A DNA stretch of 64,000 nucleotides, from assembly GCA_964035015.1 (NCBI GenBank), contig OZ035998.1:21572041-21636040 (forward strand), in the 5' to 3' direction. A model generated the notes under the pieces. The model had not been told where the DNA came from, ran no database searches, and worked only from the letters and a program-made list of their open reading frames with translations. The DNA is from Corallium rubrum (lineage: Eukaryota; Cnidaria; Anthozoa; Scleralcyonacea; Coralliidae). The stretch's first letter is position 1. Each line of letters begins with the position of its first letter. The position numbers and the translations under genes are program-made. This document shows positions 35,531 through 47,051 of this stretch, piece by piece.

Positions 35531-35997
35531 TCGAGTATCGAAATGTTTCTGATGCAGAAGTGCGATCGTTGTGTATGCAATTATTAATAATAATACGACT
35601 GACGGCAATGTCTAGATTTTTTAAAAATACATGAACAGCAGAAAAGACAGACATGAACCCAAACGGACATAAACGCACGTAACTCACCGTGAAAACTCCA
35701 CGTTCTTCCCTTATAAATAATCCAAACGACCATTGAAATTTACAGTACGTAATATTGACACGGTTCCAACTTGTTGAATTTCGAAATTTTTTTTGGAACA
35801 ACAACAGTGATCACACAAGAACCCGCTTCCCGACAAGCTTTATTATCGTGCTCGTGGGCGAAAGTTGTCTGCATGTTAATTTGCATTTCAAAAGATACAG
35901 TGAATAAATTGTCATATATACATGTAGCTAAACTATCAGAGTGAAAATAATTAGAGGGAGACAAGTCTCGAGACTGAGAAGAACGATTATCACGGAA

Positions 35998-36230
35998 ATG
36001 GCGGGACTTTCCAGTTACGCTAAGAGAAGGCTCATCTTGCTTCATCAACAACGGAATAAAATCAATGATATCGTCAGAATTAAAGCAGGAGGACATTGCG
36101 ACGACGCGACAAACGATTGCAAAATGTATCAAAAAACACAACGGAACAGTGACGACCACTGGCAGTGTTCAAAAACGAATTGGGCGACAGCCAAAAGGTA
36201 TCACCAGTGTCACACGCACATCGGCATTTC
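35998..36230 (+). pseudogene. Tc1/mariner-like transposase N-terminus, frameshifted
   Basis: The frame from ATG 35998 reads MAGLSSYAKRRLILLHQQ then KINDIVR, which fits the first helix-turn-helix of a Tc1-type transposase. After a shift near 36070 the second frame gives LKQEDIATTRQTIAKCIKKH and TGSVQKRIGRQPKG, matching the second HTH (xxTVxxxIKRxxxTGSVxxxxGRP) and the GRPR-like hook. No DDE/D catalytic domain follows in any frame, so this is a truncated relic. Read by eye. Confidence 0.5.
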
Positions 36231-36239
36231 ATCGCCCTG

Positions 36240-36767
36240 TATCTTACTCGCCTCTGTGCAAGCTCAACGACAACAACTTGAAGGAAACGCCACAAGTATC
36301 TCTCTACGTACCATAACCAAGAATCCGAAGTTTTACCTAGTTTACTTTTTTGTTGACAAGACTGTGTCGGTGGTGCCCCGTGAGAAGTTACTGGGCCGGG
36401 TGTCAACGAAGTCTTTGCGCTCAAAGGAAGTAATGTGGAAGTAAAGTTGTCGGGAAACATTTTTAAAGCCATGCTGTTATCTTTTGGAGGTAAGCCTTTT
36501 ATACTGTACTTTATACTTTCGATGGCTATATTTAAAAATAGGCACGCAAATGCGTACATGCGTCTACGTTTAAGTCTATAGATAGACTAGTCACACGGCA
36601 ACCCAATTTTCCTTGTACTTGCGAGAATTTCCAAACACGTAACGCACTAGTGCAGTACGTAAATTCACATCATAAGCACTGGGAAAAAAATTGAAATGTA
36701 ATAGGCCTTATGGTTAAGATAATCAGTGTAATAAGTTAATATAAGATTGGAGGAAACAATAAATATA
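36240..36767. other. intergenic, nothing recognised
   Basis: A minus-strand ORF (36080-36559) overlaps the Tc1-like relic and has no motif. Confidence 0.4.
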
Positions 36768-37806
36768 CTAAAACAGGAAATGGCCAATTTAATTTGATAA
36801 AATACACAAGAATTTTACAGAATCTTTGTTGATATTTGATGAGTTTAGGATGTTTGGTACTATATACTGTACAGTACACATATAAACAACACTGTCATAA
36901 TATACTACATGCTGTCTGTCGCAATTAATAGTAAAAAGTAATAAAGTTTACTTGTCAATGGTAATGTTAAACTGATTACCAATACGAAATTTTGTAAATT
37001 TGAATGACAGTAAATACTATGCTTTACACTGTATCTTATATGCACTGTCTGCAGGATTTAAGATGTCTGTAATGTCCATTATGCATACATGTATGCTAAT
37101 ATGTTGTACGCATTTTAAGTTGACTAAACCTTAGTTGACACCACAGTACATGATAAATAGTACACTTTTTATTCTTCAACCATCATTGGCAAGTGATTCT
37201 TGATTGAACACTTTAATAAATTCAGGTGAGATGTTTCACTTTCAGATGACAAAATATTTATGTCAAAATTCTCGCTCATTTTCAACTACAACCCAGTCCT
37301 TTACACTCTTGAACACATTAAAACAGTCAATTTAATTTGATAAATTACACGAGAATCTTTACAGAATCTTTGTCAATATTTGACGAGTTTAGGATGTTTG
37401 TTACTATATATATACCATTATTACCATACACTATATAAATAATACTGTCATAATATGTCACATGCTGTCTTTCACAATTTAATAATAATTTACTTGTCAA
37501 TGGTAATGTTCAACTGATTACCAATAGGAAATTAAATATTGTGAAATATTTGAATGACAGTGAAAAACTATGCTTTACACTGAACATGCACTGTCTGCAG
37601 GAATGTGGATTTATTAAGAAATCTGTAACGTCCATTATGCATGCATATGCTGTATGCACTTTAGCCCGACTAAACTTTAGTTGATGCCACAGTACATCTG
37701 TACATGATAAATAGTATACTTACCATCACTGGCAAGTGATTCTTGATTGAACATGTAAATAAATTCAGGTGAGATATGTTTCAGTCTTTCAGATGGCAAA
37801 ATGACA
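36768..37806. repeat. tandem duplication, unit about 550 bp
   Basis: 36768-37262 and 37318-37806 align along their length: aatttaatttgataaa, tttaggatgttt(g), actgtcataatat, cttgtcaatggtaatgtt, ccattatgcat and ggcaagtgattcttgattga occur in both, in order, with small indels. No ORF is conserved. Confidence 0.88.
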
Positions 37807-38273
37807 TAAAGGGTAGCTGTCCGACCAAGATATCATACAGATTCTCTGTAAGTGCTCTCACCAAGCTGGATATGATGGATATGATGAAATTTAACTGTTT
37901 CATAAGCCTTCTAGACCGACCATTATTAAAATTGTGGATTTTCTATGTAATATAGTTGTCCATTTGACTACAACTTGTGTTGACTTGATTTGTCTTTCAG
38001 AAGTTGATGAAAATATTTACTCAAGCAGTTCCATAAATGTAAAATCCATCAATTCTTCTATTATAGTATTAAAGCACTGAGGTGTTGCAGTCTTTGGCTA
38101 ATTATAACTAGTTTCTTACCTTGACAAAATCTTGCCGAAATCGAAAGAGACAGCAACTTTATTTCCGATCGTTCATATAAAACAAGATGGACGAAGCAAG
38201 AATAGAATAGCAGAGGCACTTCTAGATCACATTAGGCTGTTACTTACTTCATTAATACCTCGGCAGTCGGCAC
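37807..38273. other. intergenic, nothing recognised
   Basis: No supported gene. An ORF beginning at 38132 runs into the foldback below and is rejected. Confidence 0.4.
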
Positions 38274-38283
38274 ACACCGCTTT

Positions 38284-38490
38284 TAGACTTGCTCCAAGTC
38301 TGCCTCTTGTTGTTTCGAGACGGGTTTGTTTCGAGATGGGTTATGTGTTGATTAAAGGTGTACGTGTGAAAAGTGGCGACGCGGGCGAGCAAAATGGCGA
38401 ATATAAAAGGCGGTCGGCCGTGGCCGACCGCCTTTTATCTCGAAACAAACCCGTCTCGAAACAACAAGAGGCAGACTTGGAGCAAGTCTA
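38284..38490. mobile_element. 207-bp foldback MITE with 54-bp arms and 10-bp target duplication
   Basis: Arms 38284-38337 and 38437-38490 are perfect 54-base inverted repeats (outer end TAGACTTGCTCCAAGTCTGC). The centre holds another hairpin, 17-base arms around GT (38403-38438). The direct repeat ACACCGCTTT flanks it exactly (38274-38283 and 38491-38500). A 9-11 bp duplication with long arms is the Mutator-like pattern, so I call it a MULE-type MITE; the perfect arms imply recent activity. Confidence 0.9.
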
Positions 38491-38687
38491 ACACCGCTTT
38501 ATTCGTAAGAAGGTCGTTCATGTGCCGACGAATCTGCTATATCAGTTACCTATTACGTCACAAAAGTGCCAATACCCAGATAGCTTTATACGGATACATA
38601 ACGTCTACGTTGCTATAGCAACGTAGACGCAAAAAGTGTGAAGGAAGGGTTTTTGTATCTCCGCAGCAGATATATCATATATTGCTA

Positions 38688-40604
38688 CAACCTCGTCCCC
38701 AGGGCCTGTTGCCCTGTGGCAGCGCGAAAAGGCCCTGGCATCGGCTGTTTTTTACACCCAGAAATTCTGGGTGTCATAAATTATAATACATTTGGTACCT
38801 TCGGAGGAGGAAATTTGACTGCTTCGTCGACTTCAGTTAGCGTTCAATAGTTGCAACTTCTCTTCGTATTGTCTATAGAACCACTTCAGGTAAAGTGTTT
38901 TGAATACTTGTTACATAGATATCTCTTCATCGTCCATAAGCAGCCATCAAAACGACCAGCTCAAGCTAAAACTAGTGAAGTCAGGTATTGCGGTATTAAT
39001 TAAGAAGCTAGCTTTCCAAGCCGCTTATAAGAACTTCAAGAAGTAACAACAGCAGAAGCTCTCGCGCAGTTTCTTCTACCAAAATCACAGGAAGAGACAA
39101 ACATGAATCAGCTTCCTGAAATTCACAAGTTTTTGTTGACCGTAATTTAGAAGAAAATAATTTGTGTGCTTTCATCTGACACCATCTTTAAGTCGTCCAT
39201 CGCAGACGAGATGAAATCAGCCCGCAAACGTCTTTGCAAACGTTTGGATGGTTCAGTGTTGTGTGGCAACAGTTACGAGAATCTTAAGGAATTTGATTTT
39301 GAGAATATCTGGAAGCAGACGTACCTTTACTCATAGATATTTTTAACGCCGTGTCTGGTCGCACGAATACGCGGCCGTCAAAACAACAAATCATGAATTA
39401 AGTGTAAATATAACTTTCTTTATACTCGCTCAGTCTTCATAAATGAACGGTGTTTAATTTGTAGATTGTTTAGTCATTCTACTTAAAATTGTGTTATATG
39501 AAAAGTTTACTATAATCCGCAGTCTGTCGGTTTTTCCTAAAGTCGAAATCACATAAATTGGAATGTTGTGAAATTGACAAGACGCCAAAGCTTGCCAGAG
39601 AAATACAAGGCTGCATGAAGCGTTCTAACTTTTCAGTTCTACACGTATATTTTATTATTTGGCGTAGATATATGAATATTTTTATATCAGGAAAAGCGAC
39701 ATGCTTAAAATATAGCTTTCATAAGATTTTTTGCGCAGCTATTTTCCTTGTCACTCTGCATTTGTTATCTTAGTTGTGTGACTAAAATATAATATTTGCC
39801 ACTATAAATATAGTCATTGAGGACCACATTTCTTTGTTCTTTGAGATTTTTCGTTTTGAAACTGGAAAATGAATATACATATAATTATATAGCCTACAAC
39901 CTCGAATTTGCAACTGAATTGACTAAATTCGAAATGTGATACTCGCGTTAATGGTATTAAATTTCTCACAATATTTTTATCTGAACTAACTGACCAGTAT
40001 AAAATTCCAAACCCGTACTCACTCGCGCTGTCGTACCTATGTGCTCTCCAAATTAACATTTAATTTGGAGAGCATATACTGCTCCCAGCCTCACGCACTT
40101 CGTTTCAATGTATATTCTAATTTGCATATTTTGGCTCTTGTCTAAAGGCGCTCACCTTGAAAAGAAATACCTCGCACTTTCTGCATATCAACTTTGAACT
40201 TGAATCGTCCTCGGTGATCTAAATAAATCCTTGTCATTGCTGCTTTTACTGAATACCGAACCATGACGACTTTCGAAAGACGGCACTGATTAAACTCCGA
40301 GCAAAGATTTCTATCCTCGAGAGTCGGTTTTTCGCCATTGAATTAACCAAACGTTATTGGAATCCGCCATTATAGCTACTCATAAGTATAAGAACAGATC
40401 AAATTATAAACGCGGACGCTTTGTGAGCTATCAGCTATTGTCGAATATGAGTCATGAGCAAATTAATTGACTGAACTTTGCATTAATTGTATTTACGAAG
40501 ATTATTTACGATAAGCGATCAACCAATGAAAACACAGAACCCACCAGCCGATGCCATGGCCTTTTCGCGCTGCCACAGGGCAACAGGCCCTGGGGACGAG
40601 GTTG
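38688..40604. mobile_element. 1917-bp inverted-repeat element with 9-bp target duplication
   Basis: The ends are about 60-base inverted repeats (outermost CAACCTCGTCCCCAGGGCC) with one mismatch, at 38688-38747 and 40545-40604. They are flanked by the direct repeat ATATTGCTA (38679-38687 and 40605-40613). The 9-bp duplication suggests a Mutator-like relative. No transposase was found inside, so it is non-autonomous. A lone end of the same family (caacctcgttcccagggcct) lies at 54422. Confidence 0.88.
39170..39340 (+). pseudogene. short coding-like stretch inside the 1.9 kb element
   Basis: One frame reads TIFKSSIADEMKSARKRLCK, then DGSVLCGNSYENLKEFDF, ENIWKQTYL, and a stop at about 39336. The stretch looks protein-like (amphipathic, charged) but I do not recognise it. 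It may be a captured host exon or the remnant of an element protein. Confidence 0.22.
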
Positions 40605-40720
40605 ATATTGCTATCGTGTTGTGTGTATGTTTATGTGTTACAGTCGGGGCAATAGAAGCGTTCCGAAAAATATTGAGCAGTTCATCTCCGAACTTTTACC
40701 AACTCATTTGATGAGTTCCT

Positions 40721-40893
40721 CAAACATCTACGAAACTCCTTGAAAAACTCCTAACCTCCTATGTTTTGAATTGGGCAAGCACATACGATTGGTTAATCGT
40801 AACTTCCTGTTGCAAATTAACCAATCATATGTGCCTGCCCAATTCAAAACACGGGAAGTTAGGAGTTTTTCAAGGAGTTTCGTAAAATGTTTG
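40721..40893. mobile_element. 173-bp foldback element
   Basis: Arms of about 76 bases (from caaacatctacgaaactcct and its complement ending cgtaaaatgtttg) pair with only five or six mismatches around a centre of about 20 bases. It has open frames on both strands because it is palindromic. No target duplication is evident. Confidence 0.85.
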
Positions 40894-41640
40894 AATGTAA
40901 CTTTTTTAGTAAAATGTTCTGTAACGTTTTTTTGGCGTAATGTTTTTTCATCAAATTTTCCACACATAAAGCCCATGCATATTTAGGAAAAGTCATAAAA
41001 TTTCAGAACCATACCTGTACTGGTTTAGGAGATATTAACTTTTAAAATCAGCGCGGGCACTTTCCGCCCCCACCCCCTAGTCTGGATAGGGTTAAGATAG
41101 TAAATCCACTTTAAAAACCGTCTTAAGAGTTTATAAAACCCGGTTTGAACTTGTCAGGTTGACAATAATGTTTTGTCAGACAAATTAAAATCCACAAGAA
41201 TTGAACTAACAACGCATATTTATGGGTACAACCATTATTATTACTCAGCAAAGTGGGTTTTTGAAGTAATAAATCATTACGGATAAAAATCTGTGTTATT
41301 TTTTCAGGTTAGAAATATTGTAAAACAACGCGTAATTTTCGCTATTAATTATATTTTTAGCTTCTTTGTCCTGATTTAAAAAGCCAAAGATTCACAACCA
41401 CGACAGATTAAGAAATAATTAATAAATCACCCTCCTTTCGACTTTTCAAAACTGTTTATATTCTTCATTCAATCTTTTCAACGTATTTTTTGGCTCTGAG
41501 AGAAAATTCTGAAGCTGTTTTCAACTCAGCAAGAATATGAATAGCAAGTGTCTTTCGCATCTCATTATCGATTTGTTATTGTTATTTTGATTTGATTGGC
41601 TAATTTTTCGCATCTCATTATCAATTTGTTATTGTCATTT
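40894..41640. other. intergenic; small tandem duplication at its end
   Basis: tcgcatctcattatc(g/a)atttgttattgt occurs at 41557 and 41609. Otherwise nothing recognised. Confidence 0.5.
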
Positions 41641-41679
41641 TTATCTGATTGTGTTATTTTTGGTCACATGATTACCTTT

Positions 41680-41725
41680 CGTATATAAGCTGACGAAGGG
41701 CCTTCGCTCGAAACGTTAGACTCCT
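41680..41725 (+). ncRNA. degenerate hammerhead-like motif (Penelope type)
   Basis: CTGACGA (41690), an AGGGC-cttc-GCTC stem II and GAAAC (41710) followed by GTT. The core boxes match the hammerhead consensus, but stem I next to the core does not pair well, so it is probably a relic. The same core block is in the Penelope terminal repeats at 59.8 and 60.2 kb. Confidence 0.45.
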
Positions 41726-41894
41726 ACGTTCTCTGTTTCGGCAGTATATCTAACCTTACTATATTTCCATTGTTGTTTCTACACTGCCTAGCACGCTACT
41801 TTTATTAAACTACAATACGCATGACGGAAGCTCATATGTGATCGGATATTCAATTGATATAATTTATTAAACTTCAAATATACGACAAATTTTT

Positions 41895-41942
41895 TAATTG
41901 TAGACATGTTTCGGCAAAACTTATGCCATCTTCAGTACAGAT
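41895..41942 (-). ncRNA. hammerhead ribozyme motif, minus strand
   Basis: On the minus strand: CTGAAGA (41935-41929), stem II GGCA/TGCC (41927-41924 with 41916-41913), GAAA (41912-41909), then the self-complementary ACATGT stem III and a GUC cleavage triplet (C at 41903). Stem I pairs UGUA (41939-41936) with UACA (41902-41899). All required core positions are present. Stem III without a loop implies action as a dimer, as known for Penelope-type hammerheads. Confidence 0.55.
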
Positions 41943-41950
41943 AAACGGTT

Positions 41951-42081
41951 TGTCACATATACAATGGCATGATACTATATGTAAATTAGTAGTTGATAAT
42001 GTTTATATGTTAATTAGTAGATAGGATATAAATAGGCTTGTATTTGAACAGGTGAACATATAATAAACGTGATATATTACA
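41951..42081 (+). repeat. candidate short gypsy LTR
   Basis: The interval starts TGTCACATAT and ends ATATTACA, with a TATAAA-type box (42026) and AATAAA (42062). Directly after it TGGTGTCAGG (42082) resembles a retroelement primer-binding region, and the gag ATG is at 42105. At 131 bases it is short for an LTR, and the downstream partner was not found, so this is tentative. Confidence 0.45.
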
Positions 42082-42104
42082 TGGTGTCAGGTGTGTGGTA
42101 GACT

Positions 42105-42326
42105 ATGGATAGTTTTCATAAGCCTAGTGCGTTGAGTTTTGAGGGAAACATATGTGAAAACTGGAGAAGATTCAAACAACAATTTCAGATTTACTTAGTT
42201 GCTTCGTGTAGCGAAGACAAAAGCGATTCGGTGAAGATAGCCGTTTTGTTGAACTTTGCTGGCGAGGATGCTATTGGAGTTTTCAACACATTCCAGTTTC
42301 CCGAGGGCGACGAGAAGAAACTGGAT
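42105..42326 (+). pseudogene. gypsy gag, 5' part (interrupted)
   Basis: The frame begins MDSFHKPSALSFEGN, followed by NWRRFKQQFQIYL and AVLLNFAGEDAIGVFNTF, the opening of a Ty3/gypsy gag common in invertebrates. It breaks at codon GAT (42324-42326), where an inverted-repeat element starts. The matching gag continuation is 5.56 kb downstream at 47885, beginning again with GAT and in the correct phase, so the two halves were one gene before the insertion. Confidence 0.85.
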
Positions 42327-42965
42327 TAGACGGCCGGCCAACCTCAATAAAAGTGCCTGGAAAACACCTTTGATGGCATTTCGTGTTACAAGCAGGCAAC
42401 CACCACAGAAATGTAGCTTAAACTTCGACAAAAACGACTAGGCCGGTTGCCATCCGAGTTTCGGCGTTTTTATGTGAAAATTTTGAGGTTTTCTACAGCT
42501 ATTTCACGCACTACGAGCTGGATTGAAAATTCCAAGTTCGGTTTCCCTAGCAACAATTTAAGTACCCGTACTTTCTGGTGATTGGCCAGGTTATAATTAC
42601 ATAGCCAATGAGAACACGCGAATGGCAAAACAAGCCCCTCGGCACATTGATACCGGCGCATTTCATGCAAATTATATTCGATCTGAATATTCAACTCTCA
42701 AGTTTTTATATTGAGCGAAATCAGGCTATTTTATTGCAAGAAGGCAAAACGACAACAACTGAAAGTTTGTATAAGATTGTAGATATATTCAAGCGTTTAT
42801 TGTTATAATATATTATTACAATATCGTAAGTTATATTTGCTATTTTATTGTTGAAGTGGGTGTTGACAGGTTGCAAATGAATGAAGCTTGTTTGCAGAGA
42901 ATTTGTGATTCATTCTTCAATTGCGTTTGGCAACAGAAGACGATTTTGTTTGAATATTTGGAAAT

Positions 42966-43157
42966 TTTACAGTTTACCGTACCCGAGTGATCCAGCGATT
43001 CAAGTGCCACCAAACGAGATTATTTTGATGACCTAACCCAAACAAAAACCCTAACCCTAATCCTAATCCTAATCAGTAACTGTGTTTACCGGTTTATTGC
43101 CTAGCTTTATACGCTAACCTGACACAGTGATGTGACTCGGGTACGGTAAAGTGTAAA
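42966..43157. mobile_element. small MITE with TTTACCGTACCCGAGT ends
   Basis: Inverted ends TTTACA(G/C)TTTACCGTAC, then CCGAGT, at 42966 and 43157; the pairing extends weakly outward to about 42950 and 43177. The centre contains ccctaaccctaatcctaatc (43048), a short telomere-like run. Confidence 0.65.
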
Positions 43158-44410
43158 CTACCCGAATATTTCAGCAGCAGTTAAGGTGCTATTTGAAAAA
43201 GAGACAAGAGAGTGAGATTTCAGCCATGGGATGTTCTTCTCGAGTCTTTGGAAGCAACGATCTAAGCAACGATCTGGCACACCAAACCAAACTTTTGACA
43301 GCAGTGTATACTTTCAACACTTGGCTATGCTATACAGACAGACAATAATCTCTAATTTCATGGACAATCTGAATAACTAATTCTGGCTTTCAACCAAAAC
43401 ACGGGAAAATTGGCCAAATGTCTGGAAGAGAACATGCATCTCGGTTGTTGTTCAAAATATGGTCACTGTGAAAAATCTTCTGCTGCCAAATACATCTGGG
43501 CAACGGACCACAAAATTATTTGGAAAGAAACTTCTCTCATTTGTGTACTGAAGATAACTACTTCTCTGCTTGGATTAGGAAATCAACAAGAATTCATAAA
43601 CATCAAACTATTTCTTAAGAAGGCCAACCTCTCAACGATACTAGACAGCACTTTTCAAAATAATTATAAGTTTTATACAATAGCGAACACAAATACGGTA
43701 AACTAATATTGTTAAACGAAATCAGAATAAAATATAAAACTTAAAGACAGAACACGCATTTACCACGTCCAAAGTTAATATTTATATTTAAGTGGTAAGT
43801 CATGACGAACAACAACTCAGTTTGGTTCGACAGCTCTGACTCTGATGTTCAAGTTCACTAGTTCAGAGCAACACGGGACGACTGCTTTGCTTTATAAAAA
43901 GGAAATATATTATGGTTGTATCAGCAAAATACCAAAACCAACTGTAGCCCTTAATATAAAGGACTTTACCGTAGCTACCAGATCCAAAACAATTATAAAA
44001 CTTTACAAGTTTACCTTCTTGTCGCCTTTCTTCGAGGTGTTGTGTTCAAATTCAGGTGTATCCAGCGCCACGTTTCTTGTTTGTTTGTCATTGTGGCTGA
44101 TGCGAATTATGACATCCGAAACTTTACGCGCGCTGATTGGATGACCGAAAACATTAGCCAATCGTCGTAAAACATTAGGACAACAGGTGGGAAAATTGTC
44201 TGAGCATGCGCGAAAACCGTGATATAAACAAGCTTGCGGGGGACTGGGACGGCAATATGGCGGCTTTTAAGCTGTAAATAATCCGAAGAGTTTTTTGGTA
44301 ATTCTACTTCTTTTTAGATATTTTATTAAAAACGAAATACTGAATAAGAAACATACTATGTTCTACCATACAATAAAAAAGAGAAAAAACCATAATAAAT
44401 AGTTTTTGGT

Positions 44411-44516
44411 TATAATACACATAATATTAAAGCTCAAAGTTATAAGTCAAAGCTCAAAGTTATAATACACATAATATTAAAGCTCAAAGTTATAATACAC
44501 ATAATATTAAAGCTCG
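44411..44516. repeat. 30-bp tandem repeat
   Basis: Unit tataatacacataatattaa plus agctcaaagt, at 44411, 44461 and 44491, with a shortened unit at 44441. Confidence 0.92.
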
Positions 44517-45432
44517 TGTTTTATAAACTCAATAATACAATTTATAACTAGCTTGTGTCTGGCCTTTTTGGTGGTTATGTCAAAGGTTCAGTAGAAAATG
44601 AAAAGAACAATTCACAGCAAAAATAAGGAGTTATTGTCACATCTTATCACTGCCAATTTAAATTACAACAGAGTCTATTACAACACATGAGTAACATTCC
44701 AACTTTTTTTAACATTAATAAGCAATAAGACTATATATAAACATTTAAACATAGCTACATGTAGCAGAATATATGTAAATTAAATAAACTTGAATCCTTT
44801 CAGTATCTTCACTCAACGTTGTTGGTCAACCTTTGCTTGAACACACTTATTTAAATCTAGCAATTTCAAAATAAGCATGTATATAAATATATACAGCATA
44901 TTAAGCACTTCACTCTTTTAACTTTTTCTTTAGCCATAAATATAGCTAATATAGTATCTAAAAAGAGAAAAAGAACACAAAGATTTGCATGATAACAATG
45001 CAATATTATTTTTGGTAGCAGTTATTCTGTTCAATATTCCAAATCCAAAATGGCGGCTTCAAGTGACTCAAATTCAAAGCGTGAAATTCAAGTGTTTACG
45101 ATTTTTTGAAGCTCAGAAACTGGTACAATGTTAACAATTAGGATCAAAAGCATACTTTGAAAGACAAAAAAATTGGTGGCATAGGCGAAAATTTTAATTT
45201 ATTGGCTTTCGTCGCTTTTTATAGCTGTCAAAATTGTGTACCGAAAATGAGCAAACTTTAGAGTTCGCGTAGGCTTCGGAAATGCAGTTGATTCTTAAAC
45301 AGACTGGTTTTAGTCATACTGCAAGAACCTTGTAAGCAGTTGTAAAGTTTCATTTAGACGATTAACAAACAATATACGGTAATTCAAGCACATTTCCTAA
45401 GCCGACTGTTATCGCAATTTCCTATGGACAGG

Positions 45433-47051
45433 TACCCTGGTCCCAGAGGTCCTACGCCGCCCGCTCCCCCCCGAAATGCTGAAAGCGGCGGGAGAACCTC
45501 TGGTCGAACTGGCCGTTTCTTTGATCGCTCCGAGCCAATGAAGTCGCTAGGGTCAGATCTTGACCCCATTTTCTGATTGGCTAAGAGAACTGTTAGGGGG
45601 GTTTCGATTAAAAAAAATAATTACAACTACAAGTCAAAGGTGGAGGCGTGAAGAAATATACTGCATCTTGCAAGAAGTTTGTAGCATCGTTATGTTAAAA
45701 TCTCCGGAACAAAATTGCAAAACAAAGCCGTAAAGAACAAGAACTAACGAATACCGTTGCTGGTGCACATTTCCGGGTTGTACCTTGGTACACCGAGTTT
45801 GCAGTGCGTGAGAGGTATAAATATTATTTCAGTGCGTAGACTAAACTATTATTTCTCTTACTCAAGAAATATTTCTACGTTGCCATACGGATTGGGCGAT
45901 CGAGTATTAATCTGCCGCCGAACTATTGTTTATATATATACCAAGAACGTCGTTCAGCAAGCTTTTTCAATATCCTCTAGTGGGTTCGCCGTGACATCCA
46001 AGTATGACGTGTTTTTTTTTAATTTGAATACAGTTGTTGCATAAATCAACTTGTTATATCATTCTGTGATTGTAATTTATAAATCCTATCGCTAATTTTA
46101 TTACGAATATAATGACGGCGTTATAATGCCAAAAGCAAGGCGCCATGCATTTGTATTAACCACCAACGAATTGATAGCTGTTTATTTTTTTTAACTCCTA
46201 TTTTGACCTCATCCAGTCATCTCATGCATGCTAAAGAATAAAAATCCGTTGTTTATGAACACTCTAAAGAAGATAACGTGAACTAACACTGATTTGAAAA
46301 AACTTGCACGGAAAAATTAAAGAATATTTGGCGCGTACGTCACAAGCAAATTATTCACACGCATTGATTCAAAAGCAAACAACGTAAACAACTGATAATG
46401 GCGTTTTATTTGTGTCAATTTCTTTTACTTTCCCTGTATGATTTGGCTGCGGCGTATTTTCTCTCGTGTCATTACATGAAAAAGTTCAAAACGTCTGGTT
46501 ATATATTTACCTCCCAAAGCCCCCAAACACAAATCTAGAATAATGCATATTATTTCTTTATGAACGGGTGACATTTTTGCGTTGTAGTTGTACACATATA
46601 AAATTCGGTTTCGTTTTCGCAATTTTTCTGAATAGCAGCGGTATAGAAGCTAAAGCGCCATGGGGAAAAAATTCTGCCCTATGGATAAGAATTTTCCTGT
46701 TATTGTGAGCTTGCAAGTGATTTTGAAACGATCAAACGAATAAGTAATTTGACACTGAAGCGGTCGGGCGAGTCATTCAGCGCAACTAATAAATTGTCTT
46801 GTCTCGTGGGCTGTTGGGTTTTTTCCCTTGCTCGACTGGTAAAACGGCCAAATTTCTAGACTTATAGTTTATTTCTCCTAATAAACAAAAATTTCTGTTA
46901 GTGGTGCAAAAAGTTTTAACCCCCCCGGTCATTTAATTAGATTACTGCAACATCAAAGTGAGATTAGTAGCGTCTTCGACCAGAGGTTCTCTCGCCGCTT
47001 TCAGCATTTCGGGGGGGGAGCGGGCGGCGTAGGACCTCTGGGACCAGGGTA
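45433..47051. mobile_element. 1619-bp inverted-repeat element with 9-bp target duplication
   Basis: Ends TACCCTGGTCCCAGAGGTCC and complement. The arms run about 75 bases with two or three differences (left 45433-45507, right about 46977-47051). ATGGACAGG flanks both sides (45424-45432 and 47052-47060). No transposase inside; ORFs such as 45757-46044 show no motif. Together with the 38688-40604 element this makes two non-autonomous families here with 9-bp duplications, fitting a Mutator-like source. Confidence 0.88.

Noticed and set aside
38132-38491. 119-codon ORF
   Set aside because: Its second half is the palindromic 207-bp foldback; the peptide is not conserved-looking.
43048-43074. Telomere-like ccctaaccctaatcctaatc run
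   Set aside because: Only a few degenerate units inside a small MITE; not a telomere or a convincing interstitial telomeric array.
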